Source: Deltaproteobacteria bacterium
GTDB taxonomy: Bacteria; Desulfobacterota; Desulfarculia; Adiutricales; Adiutricaceae
Assembly (NCBI GenBank): GCA_031267005.1
Contig: JAIRZX010000104.1
Location: 1 to 8,900, forward strand
Length of the DNA stretch: 8,900 nucleotides
Direction of reading: 5' to 3'
A program made the position numbers and the translations under genes. Position 1 is the first letter of the stretch; every line of letters starts with the position of its first letter. Positions 1 through 4,166 of this stretch are shown here, one piece after another. Below the pieces are notes generated by a model. The model saw only the letters and a list, made by a program, of their open reading frames with translations, ran no database searches and was not told the DNA's origin.

Positions 1-114
1 GACTTTCATGGGCATTATTTCACGGGGTGCGGCTGGCCTAAAAATGAATGTTGCATAACCTGTGGTATTGAAAAATTTTCACGTCTCTGCTTCAATAGTC
101 TCTTCAATATTTAA
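1..114 (+). other. AT-rich left edge, possible 3' end of an off-window gene
   Basis: The frame starting at base 1 stays open for 37 codons and stops with TAA at 112-114. Its translation is Cys-rich (DFHGHYFTGCGWPK, then ECCITCG), with four cysteines in about twelve residues, and could be the end of a gene entering from the left. I do not recognise it. A second frame also stays open from the edge to TAA at 53-55 (ending GAAGLKMNVA). At this base composition neither length is strong evidence, and the two cannot both be coding. The segment is far poorer in GC than the rest of the window. Confidence 0.2.
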
Positions 115-118
115 CTCA

Positions 119-147
119 AGTATTGCGGTAATTTTGCCATATGCCAA
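119..147 (-). promoter_or_regulatory. Possible leftward sigma70-type promoter
   Basis: On the minus strand TTGGCA (147 to 142, five of six matches to TTGACA) is followed after 17 bases by AATACT (124 to 119, four of six matches to TATAAT). The -35 lies inside the 131-150 palindrome, a typical arrangement for a repressed promoter. It would transcribe out of the window to the left. No ribosome binding site or convincing start codon follows before base 1, so the target gene is not visible. Confidence 0.25.
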
Positions 148-150
148 AAT
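131..150. promoter_or_regulatory. 20-bp near-perfect palindrome, operator-like
   Basis: ATTTTGCCATATGCCAAAAT reads the same on both strands except at one symmetric pair (positions 7 and 14). It therefore has 18 of 20 symmetric positions, with a CATATG centre and ATTTTG/CAAAAT arms. This looks like a binding site for a dimeric transcription factor. It overlaps the -35 of a possible leftward promoter. The cognate regulator cannot be named from sequence alone. Confidence 0.35.
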
Positions 151-1089
151 CGGCATTCTGGAACTTATGACTATTAATTACTCCCAATAACAGCTATGTC
201 AAACGATACAGGTAATGCCAAGGGGCGAGTAAGGCATTGCGCCGCCACGGAGACCCAGTAAATAAAAAAGATGTCGACAGCATACGGTTGACGCCGAGAA
301 AACTGCGGCGGCAGGGCTTTTGCAACTCCCGGTTCCCCTGAAGGGTTACTGAAGGTATACGAAACAAAAAAATTTTGCTTGTTTCCCGTTGCCAGAAGGC
401 TGAGGGCGTTCCTCCGAAAAATTTCGCATCCATAAAACTGAGACAATACTCCTGTCTCATGTCCAACCGCATTCCCGTTACCCGTTGGCAAGGACGGCGG
501 CCGGACATCATCTGAGGATCTTCGAACGATCCAGGTTACACTCCCTAGATATAGCGAGTTGGAGTCCCGCGTCCCAGACTCCTGAAACCAAGTTTCCGGC
601 TCGGAAAAGCGGCCGGCCCCGTTCGCTGGGCCGATGAATGGTTTCATCAGCGCAAGAGGACTCAACTTTGATTCTGCGACGGGCCGAAGGGAGGCGGACC
701 GGCCATTTCCGGTCGGGGGGAGGGCAAGGAGTTCGGAGGCATGCGGGGCAGCCGTCGCTTTCTGGCCTTCCCGCCTTTATTCGGCGGCGGGTCGGAGGCT
801 GCGGGCGCCGTCGGGCGCTGGCGGGCGGTAAGCCCCGTGCGTCGGCTTGGGCCGGGATATGTCAGGAGATCCTGCGACGCGGGGCGCGAGGGCTCGGTGG
901 TACCAGACCGATCCGGCATGTCTGCGCGGGACGAGCCGCGCCCCCCCTCCACCGCGAATTGCCTCCTCGCCCAGTGGCCAGGCTCGCTGGGCTGGCTCTT
1001 TAGCGTCCGATCGGTCGAAAGACGGGGCGGCGGCCTCCGGCGCCCCGTTCGCCCCGGACGCCCCGCATCCGGCCCTTTCGAAATACATG
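151..1089. other. Long region without a supported gene
   Basis: About 940 bases hold no reading frame with a ribosome binding site, recognisable domain or family resemblance. A minus-strand frame of 163 codons (174-665) is open but begins at TTG or an internal ATG with no Shine-Dalgarno, and a second minus frame (194-511) is open over the same bases. Composition drifts from AT-rich on the left to very GC-rich after about 600. The inverted repeat ACGGGGCG (1022-1029) and CGCCCCGT (1041-1048) could form a hairpin, and GACGGGGCGGCG occurs at 1021-1032 and again at 1137-1148. A decayed gene or an untranslated RNA is possible but not shown. Confidence 0.4.
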
Positions 1090-1117
1090 TCGACAAGCGG
1101 GTCAAATGCGGTAATAT
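1090..1117 (+). promoter_or_regulatory. Possible distal promoter for the GTPase operon
   Basis: TCGACA (1090-1095, five of six matches to TTGACA), a 16-base spacer and TAATAT (1112-1117) sit in a short AT-rich island inside otherwise GC-rich DNA. It points toward the GTPase gene and would give a leader of roughly 190 bases. The matches are moderate, and a nearer candidate promoter lies at 1230-1258. Confidence 0.22.
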
Positions 1118-1196
1118 CTTTCCAGCCGCCCGGAAGGACGGGGCGGCGCCGACGCGTCCGGGGGGTAGGCTCCGGGCCGTCCGCAGTGCCTTTCCC

Positions 1197-1220
1197 GGCC
1201 CCTCCGGGCGGTGAGGGGCC
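1197..1220. other. Inverted repeat upstream of the GTPase promoter
   Basis: GGCCCCTC (1197-1204) and GAGGGGCC (1213-1220) pair perfectly around an 8-base loop. No T-run follows on either strand, so it is not a standard intrinsic terminator. It ends ten bases before the candidate -35 and may insulate the operon or form RNA structure if transcription starts further upstream. Confidence 0.4.
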
Positions 1221-1229
1221 GAAAATCCC

Positions 1230-1261
1230 TTGCAATCCGGACCATGAGGATATACTATATT
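1230..1261 (+). promoter_or_regulatory. Candidate promoter of the GTPase/His-rich operon with a dyad over the -10
   Basis: TTGCAA (1230-1235) is a four-of-six -35 match. The -10 could be TACTAT (1253-1258, 17-base spacing) or TATACT (1251-1256, five of six matches, 15-base spacing). The -10 is embedded in the perfect dyad ATATA-C-TATAT (1250-1260), which is flanked by CCATG (1242-1246) and CATGG (1266-1270). A symmetric AT-rich site over a -10 is the usual place for a Fur/Zur-type or NikR-type repressor, which would suit a metal-handling operon. The symmetry is visible in the sequence; the regulator is inference. Confidence 0.4.
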
Positions 1262-1268
1262 GTTGCAT

Positions 1269-1295
1269 GGGGCAGGCCCCGGGGCTTCAACCCCG
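1269..1295 (+). promoter_or_regulatory. Leader hairpins before the GTPase ribosome binding site
   Basis: The predicted leader has two small adjoining hairpins: GGGG (1269-1272) with CCCC (1277-1280), and CGGGG (1280-1284) with CCCCG (1291-1295) around a CTTCAA loop. They share base 1280 and end ten bases before the Shine-Dalgarno AGGGAG (1305-1310). No known riboswitch motif was recognised. Confidence 0.25.
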
Positions 1296-1316
1296 AGGAA
1301 CACTAGGGAGAGCACA

Positions 1317-1919
1317 ATGCGGATTATCCTTTTCACCGGCTTCCTGGGATCCGGGAAGACGACGGTTCTTCTGAACCTGGCCGAATACCTCGCCCGCACG
1401 ACCGAGGGCGGCGGGGGCAAGGTGGTCATCATCGAAAACGAGATAGGGGACGTGAACGTCGACGGGAAGCTCCTGTCGGGGTCCTCCTTCGAGACGCGGG
1501 ACCTGACGAGCGGGTGCATCTGCTGCACCCTCTCCGGGGAGCTCGTGAAGGCCCTCCAGGAGCTCCAGGAGAACATCAAGCCCGACTGGATCCTCATCGA
1601 GGCCACCGGCCTCGCCCACCAGACGATAGCCGACACCATCGAACGGGCCATCCCCATGGCCGCGCCCATGTCGGTCGTCGTAGTCGACGCCGAGCGCTGG
1701 GAGGAGCTCTTCGACTCCATCCCCATCCTCATCTCCGCCCAGGTGGAGAGGGCCGACCTCATCCTCAACAACAAGCTCGACTCCGTCGAGGACAGCGAGC
1801 TCAAGGTCATTGAGAACGACGTGAAGGACATCAACGACCAGAGCCCTCTCGTCAAAATCGCCGCCTCGCGCGACAAGCTGGACAACGTCTGGCAGGAGGT
1901 CATCGTCAATGCCTCATGA
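1317..1919 (+). CDS. G3E-family GTPase, short CobW-type P-loop metallochaperone
   Basis: This 200-residue cytoplasmic GTPase probably uses GTP hydrolysis to load a metal ion or cofactor onto a client. All hallmarks of the SIMIBI G3E family (CobW, HypB, UreG, MeaB relatives) are visible: Walker A GFLGSGKTT at residues 8-16, the CobW-type metal motif GCICC with C67, C69 and C70, the IEATG segment at 94-98, and the guanine motif NKLD at 152-155. The protein ends soon after the GTPase fold and lacks the CobW C-terminal domain of roughly 90 residues that ZNG1/COG0523 proteins carry. An upstream in-frame ATG at 1260 adds 19 residues, but AGGGAG six bases before 1317 and the usual start of the fold (MRIILFTGFLGSGKT) favour 1317. 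The stop overlaps the next gene by 11 bases. The metal (Ni, Zn, Co) cannot be told. Corrinoid-protein activation is another possibility, because stand-alone CobW-type domains also occur near methyltransferases. Confidence 0.9.
   Translation: MRIILFTGFLGSGKTTVLLNLAEYLARTTEGGGGKVVIIENEIGDVNVDGKLLSGSSFETRDLTSGCICCTLSGELVKALQELQENIKPDWILIEATGLAHQTIADTIERAIPMAAPMSVVVVDAERWEELFDSIPILISAQVERADLILNNKLDSVEDSELKVIENDVKDINDQSPLVKIAASRDKLDNVWQEVIVNAS
1894..1900 (+). promoter_or_regulatory. Strong ribosome binding site that sets the start of the His-rich gene
   Basis: AGGAGGT lies inside the end of the GTPase gene, eight bases before ATG at 1909. A second ATG at 1916 overlaps the GTPase stop in the textbook ATGA manner but opens a Thr/Gly/Ile repeat frame that ends at 2380. 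The spacing and the long conserved-looking C-terminus support 1909. Confidence 0.75.
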
Positions 1920-2691
1920 CGACAACAAGGCGCCGGGCGAGCCCGGCGCCCCCCGTCACGCCCACGCCCACCACGATCACGGCGGCGAGAAGCACGCCCA
2001 CCATGACCACGGCCACGGCGGCGAGAAGCACGCCCGCCACGGCCACGGCGGCGAGGAGCACGACCGCCACGGCCACGAGACGCACTGCTACGGACACGGC
2101 GGCGAAGCCCACATCCATATCCACGTCCATATCCACGACCACGATGACTGCTGCCACGACCATGATCACGACCATGATCACGATCACGATCACGATCACG
2201 GGCACGGGCACGGGCACGATCACGGGCACGGGCACGGGCACGATCACGATCACGGGCACGATCACGGGCACGGGCACGACCACGACGGCCACGAGCACCA
2301 CGAGCACAGCGAGGAGACGGAGGACGCCTCCATCGTCTCCTTCGACAGGGACTACGCCGTCGTGCCCCCCGAGGGCGTGAAGGCCGAGCTCGTAACCGCG
2401 AGCCTCGAACTCTTCATGACCCAGCTGGCGGCGATCCTCCGGGAGTCCAAGTACATGGTCGGCCACATCAAGGCCTACGTGAGCTACCCGGACGACAGCG
2501 GCATCGGCCTCTCCACCGTGGGGAAGAAGGTGAACCGCAAGGAGGCCGGCTACAAGCCGGACGCCGTCGTGAAGGGCTTCAAGGTCGCGCTCACCAACAT
2601 CGTCTTCACCGTGGACGAGGCCGAGCTGGGCCGCCTGGTGGAGCTGGGCCTGGCCATCGCGCTGCCCCCCCCCTTCGCGAAGAAGGCGTAG
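1909..2691 (+). CDS. Histidine-rich probable metal-binding protein with unrecognised C-terminal domain
   Basis: The 260-residue product has two parts. Residues 1-133 contain 51 histidines, plus cysteines C60, C81 and C82. They begin with three imperfect decapeptide repeats starting GGEKH or GGEEH (25-56), then pass to HIHIHVHIH (68-76) and an alternating H-D/H-G tract (83-125) ending in GHEHHEH. Such tracts in HypB, UreE, CooJ and ZIP/ZnuA loops bind or store Ni or Zn. Residues about 145-260 form a normal globular-looking segment (FDRDYAVVPPEG, then KYMVGHIKAYVSYP, KKVNRKEAGYKPD and TVDEAELGRLVELGL) that I cannot assign to a family. There is no signal peptide or membrane segment, so it should be cytoplasmic. 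It overlaps the GTPase gene by 11 bases with its own strong ribosome binding site, implying translational coupling and joint function. The likely role is a metal reservoir or donor for the GTPase. Metal and client are unknown. Confidence 0.85.
   Translation: MPHDDNKAPGEPGAPRHAHAHHDHGGEKHAHHDHGHGGEKHARHGHGGEEHDRHGHETHCYGHGGEAHIHIHVHIHDHDDCCHDHDHDHDHDHDHDHGHGHGHDHGHGHGHDHDHGHDHGHGHDHDGHEHHEHSEETEDASIVSFDRDYAVVPPEGVKAELVTASLELFMTQLAAILRESKYMVGHIKAYVSYPDDSGIGLSTVGKKVNRKEAGYKPDAVVKGFKVALTNIVFTVDEAELGRLVELGLAIALPPPFAKKA
2155..2295 (+). repeat. CACGAT/CACGGG hexamer repeat encoding the H-D/H-G tract
   Basis: This in-frame codon-pair array mixes CAC/CAT with GAT, GAC or GGG. In its middle, a block of three CACGGG units followed by CACGAT occurs twice in succession (about 2197-2244). 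The hexamer unit is free of stops in other frames too, which explains the long open shadow frames across it. Such arrays expand and contract by slippage, so histidine number probably varies between strains. Confidence 0.8.
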
Positions 2692-2732
2692 GCCCCGCCT
2701 TCGGGAGGGGGCTCCCCGCATAACGGCTTGAC

Positions 2733-2773
2733 GGAAACGAAAGGGGCGGCCTCCGGCCGCCCCTTTCGTTTCC
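2733..2773. terminator. Bidirectional terminator between convergent genes
   Basis: A perfect 19-bp inverted repeat (2733-2751 and 2755-2773) closes on a 3-base TCC loop. Its right arm ends in CCCCTTTCGTTTCC, and the symmetry gives the same T-rich end on the other strand, so it can work in both directions. It lies 41 bases after the His-rich gene and 116 bases beyond the 3' end of the endonuclease III gene. The remaining sequence to 2889 is GC-rich and shows nothing recognisable. Confidence 0.75.
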
Positions 2774-2889
2774 GGGCTCCGCTTCCGGCGCTGGCCGGCG
2801 CTGCCCGGCGCACCCCGCGCCCCGCGCCACGCGCGCCTTGCGTCCGCAGGGCGGCCGGGCTGGCCCGGCGACTCCGCCCGCGCGGACCT

Positions 2890-3900
2890 TCAGCCGCCCT
2901 CCACCTCCCCCTTCGCGGCCTGGTCCCGCATGCGCGCCTCCCTGCCCGGCCAGTCGCAGAAAGCAAGGGGGCACCGGCCGCAAAGCGGCCTCTGGGAGCG
3001 GCACAGCGCCCTGCCGTGGGCGATGCCCTGGTGCGAGAAAAGGCTCCAGCGGGAACGGGGTATAAGGACGGCCAGATCAGCCTCCACCTTGGCGGGATCG
3101 TCGTGGGACGAAAGTCCCAGCCTCCGGGAGATCCGCCCCAAGTGGGTGTCCACCGTCAGCCCGGGAAGCCCGAAGGCGTTCGCCATCACGCAGTTGGCGG
3201 TCTTGCGCCCCACGCCCGGGAGAGTCACGAGCTCTTCCAAGGCGCGCGGGACCTCTCCGCCGAAACGCTCGCAAATGGCCGAAGACGCCTCGCGGATGTT
3301 CTTGGCTTTCATGCGGAAAAACCCGCAGCTCCTTATGATGTCCTCGACGGCCCCGGAAGGCGCCGCGGCCATCTGGGCGGGGCCTGGGTAAGCCGCGAGG
3401 AGCCTCGGGGACACCGCGTTCACGCGCTGGTCCGTGCATTGCGCGGAGAGGATGGTCGCCACCAGGAGGCCGAAGGGGTCGCGCTCCGACAGGGCGCAGT
3501 CCGCGTCCGGGTAAAGCCCGTCGAAGGCAGCGAGCACGAGCCCGGCCCGAACGGCCGCAGACAGGCTCGGTTGAGCGGTTCCGCCCTCGGCGGACTTGGC
3601 CGTCTTCGTCGGCTTGGCCGCCTTGGCCGGCTTCGTCGGCTTGGCCGCCTTGGCCGACTTCGTCGGCTTGGCCGCCTTGGCCGCCTTGGCCGACTTGGCC
3701 GACTTCAAGGGCTTGGCGGCCTCGGCAGATTTGGCGGCCTTGGCTGGTTTCGTAGGCTTGGGAGTCACGGCCAGAGCGGTTTCCTCCAAGGCGGCCTCCG
3801 GCCCCCCGCGCCTTCCGGGCGCGGAACGGGCGGCTTTGTCGCTGTCCGGCGCCGAAGTCCCGCCCGCCTGCGTTGCGTCCATTCCTTTGGTAGCGGCCAT
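2890..3900 (-). CDS. nth: Endonuclease III (DNA glycosylase/AP lyase) with long lysine-rich N-terminal tail
   Basis: This enzyme removes oxidised pyrimidines and cleaves the abasic site in base excision repair. The catalytic domain covers residues about 112-320: LLVATILSAQCTDQRVN (145-161), the helix-hairpin-helix LPGVGRKTAN (227-236) with catalytic Lys233, VDTH (250-253) with catalytic Asp251, and four cysteines for a [4Fe-4S] cluster (C300, C307, C310, C315). The cysteine spacing is 6-2-4; the classic E. coli pattern is 6-2-5. At 336 residues it is about 125 longer than E. coli Nth because of an N-terminal extension. That extension holds a strict K-x-x repeat (residues 48-104) resembling histone H1 tails. 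The start at 3900 is supported by GGGAGG five bases upstream, so the tail is likely translated. The gene is convergent with the His-rich gene and lies 247 bases downstream of tkt with a terminator between, so it may have its own promoter, which I could not identify. Confidence 0.93.
   Translation of the reverse strand: MAATKGMDATQAGGTSAPDSDKAARSAPGRRGGPEAALEETALAVTPKPTKPAKAAKSAEAAKPLKSAKSAKAAKAAKPTKSAKAAKPTKPAKAAKPTKTAKSAEGGTAQPSLSAAVRAGLVLAAFDGLYPDADCALSERDPFGLLVATILSAQCTDQRVNAVSPRLLAAYPGPAQMAAAPSGAVEDIIRSCGFFRMKAKNIREASSAICERFGGEVPRALEELVTLPGVGRKTANCVMANAFGLPGLTVDTHLGRISRRLGLSSHDDPAKVEADLAVLIPRSRWSLFSHQGIAHGRALCRSQRPLCGRCPLAFCDWPGREARMRDQAAKGEVEGG
3589..3759 (-). repeat. Coding repeat of the nth K-x-x tail
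   Basis: Nineteen consecutive triplets begin with lysine at residues 48, 51, 54 and so on to 102, with one exception (glutamate at 60). The other two positions are almost all Ala, Pro, Ser or Thr. At DNA level there is a 9-bp periodicity and a 27-bp higher-order unit: 3611-3637 and 3638-3664 differ at a single base, and the first 20 bases of the unit recur from 3665. Recent slippage or duplication is the simplest origin. Confidence 0.85.
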
Positions 3901-3956
3901 CCGCGCCTCCCTATAGCCATCCCCGCCCGGGCCCAGTAAGGGACACGCCGCCGAAC

Positions 3957-4012
3957 GCCTGGCGCCCCCATCGCGAAAACAGCTGGATGCCTGGCGCCCT
4001 CATCGCGAAAGC
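3957..4012. repeat. 24-bp direct repeat, two copies
   Basis: The 24-base segments at 3957-3980 and 3989-4012 are offset by 32 bases and differ at two positions. Both begin GCCTGGCGCC and continue into CATCGCGAAA. They lie between nth and tkt, and the second runs into the tkt terminator hairpin. No coding frame explains them. Confidence 0.7.
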
Positions 4013-4054
4013 CGCGCGAGCCCGCCGAAACGGTTTCGGGCGGGCTTGCGCGGC
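4011..4054 (-). terminator. Probable tkt terminator hairpin
   Basis: The arms at 4011-4031 and 4033-4054 pair over about 20 bp with one bulged G and one G-T pair, around a tight A/C/G loop. On the minus strand the hairpin is followed by TTTCG, a short T-run. It lies about 94 bases past the tkt stop, which suits termination of tkt before nth. Confidence 0.6.
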
Positions 4055-4086
4055 GCCGTCCGAAAAGGCGGAGGGGGCTCCAGCCC

Positions 4087-4166
4087 GTCAGGCGCAAAGC
4101 CCTTCCGTCAGGCGTGCAGCCCGCCCGCCAGGCGAACAGCCCGCAGGTCAGGCGAACAGCCCCTCG
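4087..4166. repeat. Four tandem 20-bp copies of the 3' end of tkt
   Basis: The units are 4087-4106, 4107-4126, 4127-4146 and 4147-4166, with a consensus close to GTCAGGCGAACAGCCCGCAG. The last unit is the end of the transketolase coding sequence with its TGA stop (minus strand, residues EGLFA). The other three lie downstream and look like duplicated and decaying copies of that end. Because 20 is not a multiple of three, the copies do not extend the protein. Confidence 0.8.

Noticed and set aside
1260..1316. 19-residue N-terminal extension of the GTPase from ATG 1260
   Set aside because: It lies in the predicted leader hairpins, has no ribosome binding site, and the family normally begins just before the P-loop, as from 1317.
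1197..1316. Possible cobalamin riboswitch upstream of the CobW-type gene
   Set aside because: No B12-box or other recognisable riboswitch core was found; only small GC hairpins are present.
662..1909. 415-codon minus-strand open frame
   Set aside because: It runs antisense to the well-supported GTPase gene and into GC-rich non-coding DNA; its translation is Ser/Arg/Pro-rich with no domain.
1916..2380. Thr/Gly/Ile-repeat plus-strand frame beginning at the ATGA overlap
   Set aside because: It is the same repeat in another frame; it ends with the repeat and lacks the AGGAGGT spacing that fits 1909.
1906..2721. Long Val/Pro minus-strand frame across the His tract
   Set aside because: It is a by-product of the stop-free hexamer repeat; the plus-strand frame has the ribosome binding site and the globular C-terminus.
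2728..3939. 403-codon plus-strand frame over nth
   Set aside because: It is antisense to nth; the Gly/Leu/Arg repeats simply mirror the lysine-tail repeat.
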